Positions 26,401 through 34,512 of a stretch of 64,000 bases of DNA are shown here, one piece after another (the stretch's first letter is position 1; each line of letters opens with the position of its first letter). The notes beneath the pieces were generated by a model. That model was not told the DNA's origin and did not search any database. It worked only from the letters and a program-made list of their open reading frames with translations. Position numbers and translations under genes: made by a program. Origin of the DNA: Flavobacterium aerium (GTDB taxonomy: Bacteria; Bacteroidota; Bacteroidia; Flavobacteriales; Flavobacteriaceae); NCBI RefSeq assembly GCF_030766725.1, contig NZ_JARQWR010000001.1:434001-498000 (forward strand), written 5' to 3'.

Positions 26401-27048
26401 ATCCAGAAGGCTAGAGAGCCATTCTTTTTTGATGTCTTTGGCAAAACCACCAGAAATACTGGATACAACAATCAAAATAGTAACACTGATGAAAGAGACA
26501 ATATTGTTTTTGAATATAAAAGCGAGCGAATAAAGTAATACTCCAGCAATAATAATATTTGGGATAGCAAATACAAGTATTCCGTCCAAATGCCCGGACC
26601 AGATGATAGGACCAAAACGTTCTGGAGGTGCCATATCAAAACTTTCCGGAAACAGCGGTGCAAGTACAGGAGCTAATATAGCACCTATGGATACTCCAAG
26701 CATTGGTATTAAAGAGATAATGGAAGCACCAATGAATTTACCAAAAAAGTAATCACGCTTTTTAATTGGTGATGAAAAGATAAATTGGTACATATTGTAC
26801 TGAAAGTCACGCATGGCAGTTGCATTCATGAATGCCGTTACCATAATCAAAAAGAAAACAGAGAAAACAGCATAAAATGCCTCAACAATGTAAGGTGCAT
26901 TTTTGTTTAAACTTCCTACAGCACCACCGATGGTAACACCTTGTGAACCAAAAAGTAATATTGAGAAAAAAGTTGTAATAGCTAAAAATATCCAGACCAT
27001 AGGTCGTTTTAACCAATATCTAAGCTCGTGTATGATAAATTTCCACAT
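23458..27048 (-). CDS. ABC-2 permease fused to M1-family aminopeptidase
   Basis: A 1196-residue membrane protein. The N-terminal 570 residues carry about twelve hydrophobic segments arranged as two ABC-2-type permease halves (MWKFIIHELRYWLKRPMVWI and a repeat near 315, LVRFETKAIIKNPVFIVITA). The extracytoplasmic C-terminal half is a gluzincin of the M1 type: zinc motif HEMAH (about 939-943) with the downstream Glu in MMSEGFAQYSALMVMEKEYG. This fusion is a known Bacteroidetes architecture paired with one ABC ATPase, which lies 19 bp upstream. A role in peptide handling or export is plausible; the substrate is unknown. Confidence 0.88.
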   Translation of the reverse strand: MWKFIIHELRYWLKRPMVWIFLAITTFFSILLFGSQGVTIGGAVGSLNKNAPYIVEAFYAVFSVFFLIMVTAFMNATAMRDFQYNMYQFIFSSPIKKRDYFFGKFIGASIISLIPMLGVSIGAILAPVLAPLFPESFDMAPPERFGPIIWSGHLDGILVFAIPNIIIAGVLLYSLAFIFKNNIVSFISVTILIVVSSISGGFAKDIKKEWLSSLLDPFGRKAFSIMTKYTTVIEKNTSSVGLEGDLLINRLAWLVISIIILAVVYRYFSFNLKKEKVKKNKKEQLISTPVISDKVFHPTTANAFSFGTFINLVRFETKAIIKNPVFIVITAIGMILLITALSSFTSRYGTSQYPVTYSVIDSIDGSFFLFLIGFITFYSGVLVWKERDAKLNEIEDSTPIKTGILFSSKALAVIIAIAIIYIIAIIVGITAQALHGYTRFELGLYVEYLLVIKLLHFSYLVVLALLLHYLINNRYLGYFAFIAFIIVDSFVWGLFKISSNMVSFGTVPGIIYSDMNGFGPFIPGTIWFNVYWFLFSIILCFVCVAFYTRGKETSFKNRLKTAKRRLQKNGIALTVVIVAFIGCAGYVYYNTKVLNTYVSNDDVENMQVEYEKKFKKYETIAQPRFYKLDYNIDLIPEERSLKAKVVTWARNISNETIKEIHFTMPRFSDSIQLTVPGAKLTFNDKKLHYRIYTLDRPLAPNDSIKIGVDVSRVAHGFENDVSFTSVTQNGSFFNNMDLMPSIGYNNGYEISDKNTRKKYKLPKRDPMPKLDENNIQARMNTYLSTDSDWVEVNTTISTSPDQIAIAPGSLLKTWEDKGRKYFNYKLDHKSVNFYSFMSAKYEVARKKWNGIDLEVYYDKNHAYNVPNMMNSMQKSLEYYTTHFGPYMHKQCRIIEFPRYQSFAQAFPGTMPYSEGIGFILDQRDAKEDGIDQVFYVVAHEMAHQYWAHQLIGANMQGSEMMSEGFAQYSALMVMEKEYGKDKMKKFLQYEMDGYLNGRSSETEEEQPLMKTQGQQYIHYNKASVVMYYLKEMIGEDKVNQALQSLIQQYGYKNPPYPTSIAAVNEFKKVTPPDMQYLITDMFETITVFSNRALKTTYKKSGDGYQVTLTTSSEKFKADGLGRETSIPINDYIDVAVFGKPENNYTAGKVLAYQRVKVTKKDNTYTFTTKEIPYQAGIDPYNYLIDRIPDDNIKIAD

Positions 27049-27067
27049 AGTTGTAAGATTGGATGGA

Positions 27068-27940
27068 TTAATATAATTGGTTCAGTTTTGCAAAGAATAC
27101 ATCTTCAAGATTTTCTTCTGCACGGCTAAAGCCATTTTGAGGGTCTGTTTCAGAAAAAATATGAATAAGCGGTTGTCCACCTACTAGTTTACTCGACAAT
27201 ATTTTATAATTATCATGGTATTGCTGAAGAACAGCTTTTTCAACTTTCTGTTCCCATACTTTATCTTTTACTTCCAATAAGGCATCATCGGTAGAACCAC
27301 TAAAAAGTACTTGCCCTTTATTCATAATAGCCATGTGTGTACATAATTCACGTACATCCTGAACGATATGTGTAGAAAGAATTACAATTATATTTTCACC
27401 TATTTCACTTAGAATATTATAAAAACGATTACGCTCTCCTGGGTCAAGTCCCGCAGTAGGTTCATCTACAATAACAAGTTTTGGATCTCCAATTAATGAT
27501 TGTGCAATGCCAAAACGCTGACGCATCCCACCACTATAACTGCTGACTGCTTTTTTGCGTTGTTCCCAAAGATTTACCTTTGTTAATAATTGTTCTACAA
27601 TTTGTTTTCGGTCTGATTTTACTGAAAATCCTTTTAATAAAGCCAAATGATCTAAAAGTTCTTCGGCAGAAGTTCTAGGATAAACACCAAATTCTTGTGG
27701 GAGATAACCCAATACTTTTCGTACACCATCTTTATCATTCAAGACATCGATATCTCCAAGCATTACACTTCCTTTATCAGCGTCCTGTAAGGTAGCAAGT
27801 GTACGCATTAGAGATGATTTTCCAGCACCATTAGGACCTAATAATCCAAACATTCCTTTACCAATGGTTAGGGAAACATCGTTTAAAGCATGAACATTAT
27901 TGCTGTATTTTTTTTCTAAATTTTTAATAACTAATTCCAT
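27068..27940 (-). CDS. ABC transporter ATP-binding protein
   Basis: A 290-residue ABC ATPase. Walker A is LLGPNGAGKSSLMR (about 33-46), the signature is SYSGGMRQRFGIA (about 139) and Walker B is LVIVDEPTAGLDPGERNRF (about 160), followed by the H-loop in STHIVQDV. The C-terminal 80 residues form an extra domain, as in ABC-2 drug or peptide exporters. It is transcribed just before the fused permease-aminopeptidase and should energise it. Confidence 0.92.
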   Translation of the reverse strand: MELVIKNLEKKYSNNVHALNDVSLTIGKGMFGLLGPNGAGKSSLMRTLATLQDADKGSVMLGDIDVLNDKDGVRKVLGYLPQEFGVYPRTSAEELLDHLALLKGFSVKSDRKQIVEQLLTKVNLWEQRKKAVSSYSGGMRQRFGIAQSLIGDPKLVIVDEPTAGLDPGERNRFYNILSEIGENIIVILSTHIVQDVRELCTHMAIMNKGQVLFSGSTDDALLEVKDKVWEQKVEKAVLQQYHDNYKILSSKLVGGQPLIHIFSETDPQNGFSRAEENLEDVFFAKLNQLY

Positions 27941-28026
27941 AAGCTTGATTCTGTTTGATTTGTAAATATGACGGAAGAGTTCTGATTATGTTACAATTAT
28001 AACAGCGCTAAATTTTGTAAATAAAT

Positions 28027-28055
28027 AAAAACCCGCTCATAGTGCGGGTTTTTAT
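28027..28055. terminator. Terminator between ATPase gene and 133-residue gene region
   Basis: AAAACCCGC and GCGGGTTTT form a 9-bp stem around TCATAGT, flanked by A- and T-runs. It most likely terminates the minus-strand pair at 28084-29256. Confidence 0.8.
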
Positions 28056-28083
28056 AGTAGTAAATTTTGCTGAATTGCAATAA

Positions 28084-28485
28084 TTAATCGTGATATTCTA
28101 TTTTTACTTTTATGTAATGTTTCATCCCAATGGTATGAATATAGAGTTGAAACAGGGCTATTAAAACACCAAAACTGATAATTAAATACCAAAGAAAATT
28201 GGTTTCAAATATAAAATATAGAGTAACCAAGGTCATCAGTGTTGCTATAAAAACTAGAAATCGTTTTTTATTTATAAAATGATCAACTTCAATAAAACAT
28301 TTTTTATGATTTGGTTCCAGTTGATATTCCTGAGATTTGATAAAAAAGGTTTTTATATAAAAATGATTTTCTGTTTCCTCAATGTCAATTTTTGTTTTGT
28401 TTTCTAATGAATATTTCCTACTGTTTAAGTAGATGTCATAATGGTTAAAATCAAAATTATTTGTTTTACTAAATTCTACCTCCAT
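28084..28485 (-). CDS. Small two-helix membrane protein, unknown function
   Basis: A 133-residue protein. The first 75 residues are polar and beta-like. Two membrane helices follow back to back (RFLVFIATLMTLVTLYFIF and FLWYLIISFGVLIALFQLYI), with a short tail. No family is recognised. It is 15 bp downstream of the lipoprotein-like gene, so the two are probably co-transcribed. Both lie divergent from cas13b, but neither shows the length or motifs expected for Csx27 or Csx28. Confidence 0.65.
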   Translation of the reverse strand: MEVEFSKTNNFDFNHYDIYLNSRKYSLENKTKIDIEETENHFYIKTFFIKSQEYQLEPNHKKCFIEVDHFINKKRFLVFIATLMTLVTLYFIFETNFLWYLIISFGVLIALFQLYIHTIGMKHYIKVKIEYHD

Positions 28486-28500
28486 ATTATAAATGTTTTA

Positions 28501-29256
28501 TTAATTGCAATCTCCTGTTGATGCAGTAATTAATGAGGATGCTGCTCCTGCAATTGCTGCAATTGGTCCAGACCATAAAAATAATCCAGCTGCAGCAGCA
28601 TCAGAGATAATTAATTGATGATTACACCAATTTCTTCGAGTATTGTATAAACTATTCTCTTTAACAGCCCATAAATCATTAGAAGAATTTAATACACTTT
28701 TGAAACCTATTAAAAATTTAATATCTTCTTGTTTGAGTTTGTTTTCTTTTTCTAGAGTAGTAATTTTACTAATAATCTCTCCGTAATCTAAATCATTTAA
28801 TATAATATCATCAATAAAATGTATAATTTGATTGGATATCATACTCGAATCTTTAAAGCTTATTTTGTTAGCAGTCCAAAAACTTTTAAAATTATAATCT
28901 AAAGATGATTGGTATTCTTTAAAATAAGGGGCTACTAAATCGATTTTTACATTTAAAAATTCATGAGGATGTTTTTCCTTCATTAAGGTTAACATATCTT
29001 TTAAAACTTGTTCAAAACTTGAATTACTCAAATGACTTCCTTTACTTATATATGTTTGACTATAAAGTAAGATTGCTTCATTATGGTATTCTCCATACAT
29101 GTTTGGATTGATAAAAGCTTTTTGTCCTTGTAGTTTAAATTCTGAATTAGTTTTTTTTGATAATGTTTCAGTTCTAAGATTATCATTCGTGTTTTCACAG
29201 GAAGTTGAAAATATGAATGTTAATACAAAAGATAAAACGAATGTAGCTTTTTTCAT
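28501..29256 (-). CDS. Exported lipoprotein-like protein with Gly/Ala-rich tail
   Basis: A 251-residue protein with a signal peptide (MKKATFVLSFVLTFIFSTSC) ending in a lipobox-like Cys20. The middle is helical and Lys/Glu/Ser-rich. The C-terminal 40 residues are hydrophobic and small-residue-rich (DAAAAGLFLWSGPIAAIAGA), ending in STGDCN with a terminal Cys pair separated from WCNHQ. That tail resembles bacteriocin-like or membrane-inserting segments. Function is unknown. It is followed by a small membrane protein, which could be a partner or protector; this is inference only. Confidence 0.65.
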   Translation of the reverse strand: MKKATFVLSFVLTFIFSTSCENTNDNLRTETLSKKTNSEFKLQGQKAFINPNMYGEYHNEAILLYSQTYISKGSHLSNSSFEQVLKDMLTLMKEKHPHEFLNVKIDLVAPYFKEYQSSLDYNFKSFWTANKISFKDSSMISNQIIHFIDDIILNDLDYGEIISKITTLEKENKLKQEDIKFLIGFKSVLNSSNDLWAVKENSLYNTRRNWCNHQLIISDAAAAGLFLWSGPIAAIAGAASSLITASTGDCN

Positions 29257-29626
29257 GATATTTTTAGTTATAAGTTGAATGTAAATTTATTTTTTTAGCA
29301 TTTTTAATGATAATATGATAAGCCATAAAAACAGCAACATAAGGCTGAACTTGTGTGATTTGATAAATTCTTCAGTTTTGATATATCATTATGATAAAAA
29401 TAAATTGTTATGGGAAAGCATAAAGTAAGTTCAAAAAATTACTGTAGATTTGGGTAATTGCCTAAGATTATAAAAAAAATTAAGGAGTAAATTCTTAGTT
29501 TTTTATTCTTCTTAAAAAATGTCGGGGAGCTGTCTCAATTTTATCTCTACATGGAAGTTAGTGTAGATGAAATATTGAAAATGTTTTTTTAGCTTAAAAT
29601 GTATAACCAGAAACGTATTGATTATT
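29257..29626. other. Intergenic region upstream of cas13b
   Basis: A 370-bp AT-rich stretch between divergent genes. I see no gene, terminator or tRNA. It must hold the promoters of the lipoprotein gene (minus) and cas13b (plus), but I find no clear TTG...TAnnTTTG pair. Confidence 0.5.
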
Positions 29627-32600
29627 ATGAAATCAGAAAATGAAACTTTAGAAAGAAATATAATTAATTTAGAAAATGACCCATCCTATTTTGGAGCATA
29701 TTTAAATATGGCTCGACATAATATTTATTTGATAATAAAAGAGCTAGAGAGTAAGTTTAAGATTTCAGCTAAGATGGAAAAGGAAGAGGATATAAGAAAT
29801 AGCTTTATACTTGATAAAACTATTTTGGATAAAACTAATGCGAATCATATTTATTCTCATCTAATCCGTTTTCTTCCAATAGCGAGAACATTTTCTAGTG
29901 ATTTTATACCTATATCGTTACCGAATGATAATCGTTTTCAAGGAGTTGATTTTGGTAAAATGACGTGTTTCTTTAAACTGTGTTTTAAAGAATTAAATGA
30001 ATTCCGAAATGATTATACTCACTACTACTCTGTAAAAACGGGAGAGAAAAAGAAAATAAAAATTTCAGAAGATTTTGCAGTATTCTTAAGAGAGAGCTAT
30101 TTGAATGCTATAGAGTTCACAAAGAGAAGATTTAAAGATGTTTTTGTTGAAAAAGATTATGACTTAACAAATAGTTTTGAAATTATAAATGAGCAAAATG
30201 AAATTACAAATAGAGGGATGGTTTTTCTGTGCTGTTTATTTTTAGATAAGGAAAATGCATTTAATTTTATTAATAAAATTAATGGATTTAAAGGAACACA
30301 AACGAATGTTTTTCTAACGACTCGAGAAGTTTTTTCAGTTTTCTGTATTACATTACCTCACGATAAGTTTATCAGTGATGACCCGAAACAAGCATTTCAA
30401 TTGGATATTCTAAATTATCTTAATCGATGTCCAAAGGAACTGTATAATGCTCTTACTCTAGATGGGAAAAAACAATTTCATCCTACATTAAATGAATCCT
30501 CCAGGTATAGCGTAATCGAAAATAGTATTACAGAATCAATTGAAGATTCAGATTATCAGGATTATATAGAATTAATAACAGTAAAGAAAAGAAGTTCAGA
30601 TCGTTTTGCAGGATTTGCATTAAAATATTTGGATCAACTGGATAGTTTTCACTTTAATTTTCAAATTAATTTAGGGAAAGGCCTTAAGAAATCGTATAAG
30701 AAAACAGTATTAGGAAATGTACCAGAAGAGAAAAATAGAAATATTATTGAAGATGTTATTTCTTTTGGAAAGTTAAACGAATTTTTAAAAACTGGAGCAG
30801 AAGCCATACTATGTGAAGAATCAGCTTTTAAAAAGAAGTATTACGATGAAGATAAAAATGTATTTATGCAGTATAGTCCTCATTATCATTTGACAAATAA
30901 TAAAATTGGTCTATTATGTTTTAAGAATAGAAGATATAATGGTAAGCTCTATAGACCATTAGTTTCTACCGCTTTTCTTAGTGTTCATGAACTACCAAAG
31001 CTCGTCTTATTAGAATTGTTAGAAAAAGAGAAAAGCAGTGAAATTATTAATGAGTTTATAAAAATTAACTCTTCACAGATTCTTAATGAAGAATTTGTAG
31101 AAAAGATTAAAAATGAACTCGCGTATGATAAAGTTTTATATAAAGTTTTCTTTGATGAGCGATTAAAAAATAAAGATTGGAAAATTGTAAATGAAACAAT
31201 AAAAGAGAAACTAGAAAATGAGATAAAAAAAATAAATAATGAAAAAGCATTAAAAAGTAAAAAAGAAGAATTAAAAGCATTGAATTATGCTATATATGTA
31301 AAAAATATTAACAATAGAAAAGAACGACTGAGTGAGATTTTGGTTAAATATAATTTAAAAGTAAATCAAATTCCAAGTAGAATTATTGAATATTGGTTAA
31401 ATATAAAAGATACAAAACAGGAGGTAAGTATCAAAAACAGAATAAGAGCTGAAAAGAAAGAATGTAAGAAAAGAATCAATGATTTAGATAATGGAAAATC
31501 TCCAAAAATAGGTGAGATTGCGACGTTTCTTGCGCGTGACATTGTCAATTTAGTGATTGATGCTGATGTGAAATCAAAGATTACATCCTTTTATTATGAT
31601 TTGCTACAAGAGTCATTAGCATTATATGAAAATCCAGTTAAAAAAAATTTATTCATAGAGATATGCAATAAAGAACTCCAGTTGTTTAATAAAGAATTAG
31701 GACATCCATTCTTAAAAGATATTCAATTTAATAATCTGAATAAGCTTAGAGATTTATATGTAGTCTATTTAGAGTTAAAAGGAACTCGAAGAAAAGATAA
31801 AAATAATCTTTATTCAAAAGAAGATAATTGGATGTCAAATACATTTTATGATAGTAAGAATGGAAAAAATAAAATTGAAATAAGAATACCCACCACAATA
31901 CCCATTCCATTAACATATAAAAAACTTCAAAAAGAGCCAAATGACTTTCAAGGTTGGCTTAGAAATCTAACAGAAAGATATAGTAAGGATCCAAAAATGG
32001 AATCTGTAGATTTGCCTACAAATTTATTTGATGCCCATCTAGTAAATCTATTAAAGAAAAAAGTAGGTATTAGTGAAAGTGATACTAAAACTTATAATTA
32101 TTCCAAGTTACTAGAATTGTGGTTAAATGATACACAATCATTTTACAATAGTGATAGAGAATATATTATTTTTAAGAATAAAGAATATGAAACCTCAATA
32201 AAATTTAAATTAGGTAGTAAACCTTCATTTAAAGATTATTATTCACCAAGAGTAGATGAAATTCTGGCAAACAGAAGAAAAGAAAATTCAAAGATACAAA
32301 GGAATCAAATTATAACTGTTCTAAAAAAAGCAATTGTTGAAAATGAAAAAATAATACGTTTTTATCAAACAAAGGATAGAGTAACATTACTAATGTTAGA
32401 TAAAATGATAGAAGAGGAATTAGGAATAAAATTGGCTGAAATTTCACCTGTTTCGAAATCGAGTCCATTAGAGCAACAAATAGATATAAAACAACAGCTA
32501 AAGATCGATAATGTGGTCTACATTATAACAGATCGATGCAAACGTAAAAATGTTACATTATTTAAGAAATTCATTTCAGATAATCGTTTGAAAGAATTAT

Positions 32601-33001
32601 TGAAATACTATACAAATACTATAATTCCTCATGTAGCGTTAAAAAAAGAACTAGAAGAATATAATAAATATAAAGAATGTATTTTTAGAACAGTTTTTGA
32701 ATTGGAAAAAGCAATTATTGAAGTTGTATCTACAGAAGAATATGAACAATTTATTACAGAAAGCGATAATAATATTTCACATAAGATTTATCTAGGTTGG
32801 CTGAAAAAATACAATATAATTGACGATAATGAACATGAATGGTTCACAGAGATTCGCAATAAATTTTCACATAATAAATTCCCTAGGAAGCAAATAATGG
32901 AAAAATATTTCGATTTAAAAGAAAAGAGTTTTGCGAAGCAAATTGCAGAGGAATATTTGGGTAGAATAGAAAAGATAATTCAAGAAAAATTAAAAGTATA
33001 G
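29627..33001 (+). CDS. cas13b: Type VI-B CRISPR effector Cas13b
   Basis: A 1124-residue RNA-guided RNase, taking the ATG at 29627 over a TTG three codons upstream. Two HEPN R-x4-H motifs lie near the ends, as expected for Cas13b: FRNDYTHYY (Arg127, His132) and IRNKFSHNK (Arg1077, His1082). Size and basic, Lys/Asn-rich composition fit the family. The array starts 106 bp downstream on the same strand, with 36-nt repeats and 30-nt spacers typical of VI-B. Once guided to a matching transcript, Cas13b cuts target and bystander RNA. No adaptation genes or accessory csx27/csx28 gene is recognised nearby, so spacer acquisition would depend on another locus. Confidence 0.95.
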   Translation: MKSENETLERNIINLENDPSYFGAYLNMARHNIYLIIKELESKFKISAKMEKEEDIRNSFILDKTILDKTNANHIYSHLIRFLPIARTFSSDFIPISLPNDNRFQGVDFGKMTCFFKLCFKELNEFRNDYTHYYSVKTGEKKKIKISEDFAVFLRESYLNAIEFTKRRFKDVFVEKDYDLTNSFEIINEQNEITNRGMVFLCCLFLDKENAFNFINKINGFKGTQTNVFLTTREVFSVFCITLPHDKFISDDPKQAFQLDILNYLNRCPKELYNALTLDGKKQFHPTLNESSRYSVIENSITESIEDSDYQDYIELITVKKRSSDRFAGFALKYLDQLDSFHFNFQINLGKGLKKSYKKTVLGNVPEEKNRNIIEDVISFGKLNEFLKTGAEAILCEESAFKKKYYDEDKNVFMQYSPHYHLTNNKIGLLCFKNRRYNGKLYRPLVSTAFLSVHELPKLVLLELLEKEKSSEIINEFIKINSSQILNEEFVEKIKNELAYDKVLYKVFFDERLKNKDWKIVNETIKEKLENEIKKINNEKALKSKKEELKALNYAIYVKNINNRKERLSEILVKYNLKVNQIPSRIIEYWLNIKDTKQEVSIKNRIRAEKKECKKRINDLDNGKSPKIGEIATFLARDIVNLVIDADVKSKITSFYYDLLQESLALYENPVKKNLFIEICNKELQLFNKELGHPFLKDIQFNNLNKLRDLYVVYLELKGTRRKDKNNLYSKEDNWMSNTFYDSKNGKNKIEIRIPTTIPIPLTYKKLQKEPNDFQGWLRNLTERYSKDPKMESVDLPTNLFDAHLVNLLKKKVGISESDTKTYNYSKLLELWLNDTQSFYNSDREYIIFKNKEYETSIKFKLGSKPSFKDYYSPRVDEILANRRKENSKIQRNQIITVLKKAIVENEKIIRFYQTKDRVTLLMLDKMIEEELGIKLAEISPVSKSSPLEQQIDIKQQLKIDNVVYIITDRCKRKNVTLFKKFISDNRLKELLKYYTNTIIPHVALKKELEEYNKYKECIFRTVFELEKAIIEVVSTEEYEQFITESDNNISHKIYLGWLKKYNIIDDNEHEWFTEIRNKFSHNKFPRKQIMEKYFDLKEKSFAKQIAEEYLGRIEKIIQEKLKV

Positions 33002-33107
33002 AAACTATAATATTGATCTTTGATATCCCTGTACTTTATATTTAATTCATTTTTTTGTAAAAATAAGTCACTTTACGCCTTTATAATAAGTTAGTTACGA
33101 GTTTAAG
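33002..33107 (+). promoter_or_regulatory. CRISPR leader region
   Basis: A 106-bp AT-rich segment between cas13b and the first repeat. The degenerate repeat is at the far end of the array, so this is the leader side. TTTG at 33019-33022 could be a -33 element, but I cannot find a matching TAnnTTTG, so the promoter is not assigned. Confidence 0.5.
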
Positions 33108-33671
33108 GTTGTAGCTGCACTTGTTTTGAAGTGTAAACACAACATTGGAAGGACACAAGTCTTTGGCCTACGGGTTGTAGCTGCACTTGTTTTGAAGTGT
33201 AAACACAACTGCACATTGATATATAACAATAAGTTTTTAGTTGTAGCTGCACTTGTTTTGAAGTGTAAACACAACCCTAATCCATTCAAAAGAAAAAGGA
33301 TTTTGGTTGTAGCTGCACTTGTTTTGAAGTGTAAACACAACCAAACAGGAACACTAGCGCGAACAGCCTACGTTGTAGCTGCACTTGTTTTGAAGTGTAA
33401 ACACAACATCATCTACGGGGTAACTTTCTTTAAAAAAGTTGTAGCTGCACTTGTTTTGAAGTGTAAACACAACGTAAGTTTTGAGCCATGTTTTTTTTAA
33501 ATAGTTGTAGCTGCACTTGTTTTGAAGTGTAAACACAACTATTACTTTGGATTAAATCTATTTTTGCTTGTTGTAGCTGCACTTGTTTTGAAGTGTAAAC
33601 ACAACTGTAAGAGTAGAAATGTTGAGAAAGAATCTGTTGTTGTTGCTTTGATTTTGTAGGGTAAACACAAC
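33108..33671 (+). CRISPR. Type VI-B CRISPR array, 9 repeats and 8 spacers
   Basis: Eight identical 36-nt repeats start at 33108, 33174, 33240, 33306, 33372, 33438, 33504 and 33570. A ninth, degenerate copy is at 33636-33671. All eight spacers are exactly 30 nt. Repeats begin GTTGTAGCTGCACTT and end GTGTAAACACAAC. The ends GTTGT/ACAAC pair, and an inner CACTT/AAGTG stem flanks a GTTTTG loop, matching the Cas13b direct-repeat fold. The plus strand is therefore the crRNA strand. The last repeat differs at eight positions, most of them within or near the inner stem. Confidence 0.97.
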
Positions 33672-33689
33672 TGGACGTAAAAAAAAGAA

Positions 33690-33712
33690 AACCCTACTCA
33701 ATGAGCAGGGTT
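33690..33712. terminator. Terminator after the CRISPR array
   Basis: AACCCT and AGGGTT pair, followed after an A/C mismatch by CTC/GAG around AAT. An A-run precedes and a T-rich stretch follows, so it can serve the array (plus) and the 172-residue gene (minus). Confidence 0.7.
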
Positions 33713-33719
33713 TATTATA

Positions 33720-34238
33720 TTAATTAAGAGTGTATTTCTTGTGGATTTTGTAAATTCCAGAGAGGAAATTTAGAGTTTCCCGATGATGATAAATGATGTT
33801 TTCGCGGGTGAGCGTATCATTTGCCAAAGGCGAAATTAACCAAGAATGATATATGGTGGTAAAGTAGTCCAAAGCGGTTTTTTTGTAGCGGTAATTCTCG
33901 GAACAAAAAAGAGTAAGCGAATTCACAAATCCTAAGCTATTGTTGGGATAAGAAACGGCGGTACTTTTATTTTTATATTGTTTGTAAAACGAATGCGCAT
34001 TACGAAGCAATTGAATTAAATCTTTATTGAAAAGATAAATCTTCATTCGTTTTTCGGCATCATAATCTGCTAGAGGAGAACTAATCCAGCCCGTAAGCAT
34101 GGATTCGATACTTTCTTCAGATTCTTCTAGACCAATACTGTGGTACAATTTCTGGGTATATCCATAAAGAGATTCCAGAAGAGCTGTGGATGCAATGGTA
34201 TCGCTAGGCAATGCATTGCTGTTTCTTGAGTTTCGCAT
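33720..34238 (-). CDS. Hypothetical protein
   Basis: A 172-residue soluble, mostly helical protein. Two similar segments occur: SMLTGWISSPLADYDAEKRM (about 46-65) and IYHSWLISPLANDTLTRENI (about 129-148), so it may be an internal duplication of an approximately 80-residue unit. No signal peptide, membrane segment or catalytic motif is seen. It is convergent with the CRISPR array and stands alone. I do not recognise a family, and a link to the CRISPR system is not supported. Confidence 0.65.
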   Translation of the reverse strand: MRNSRNSNALPSDTIASTALLESLYGYTQKLYHSIGLEESEESIESMLTGWISSPLADYDAEKRMKIYLFNKDLIQLLRNAHSFYKQYKNKSTAVSYPNNSLGFVNSLTLFCSENYRYKKTALDYFTTIYHSWLISPLANDTLTRENIIYHHRETLNFLSGIYKIHKKYTLN

Positions 34239-34512
34239 AAGAAAAAGGTGTTAGATAAAAAGGGATAGTCACTGCGAAACTCAATTAAACCGAAGTTCAT
34301 GAAATTTACAGACTTGCACTGATATGCTATCCCGAATAGTTAATGCTTTGATAAATGAGTTCATGGGTATTATTTTAATTAAGTTTCGCATTACAAATCT
34401 CAGAAAAAAATATTGTAATAGGGGAAGCGAAACGTTATTTTTTTAAAAACGTCATTTTTTATAGTATTATGAGTATTTGTTTTTTTTTTGGATAGACAAA
34501 CAGATTACTTTT

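Noticed and set aside
28084..28485. Two-helix membrane protein as Csx27 or Csx28
   Set aside because: Too short, no HEPN R-x4-H motif and only two clear helices; the location alone is not enough.
33095..33536. Open frames on both strands through the CRISPR array with a repeated CLHFKTSAATT-like or VVAALVLKCKHN-like pattern
   Set aside because: The frames are produced by the identical repeats and 30-nt spacers; they are not genes.
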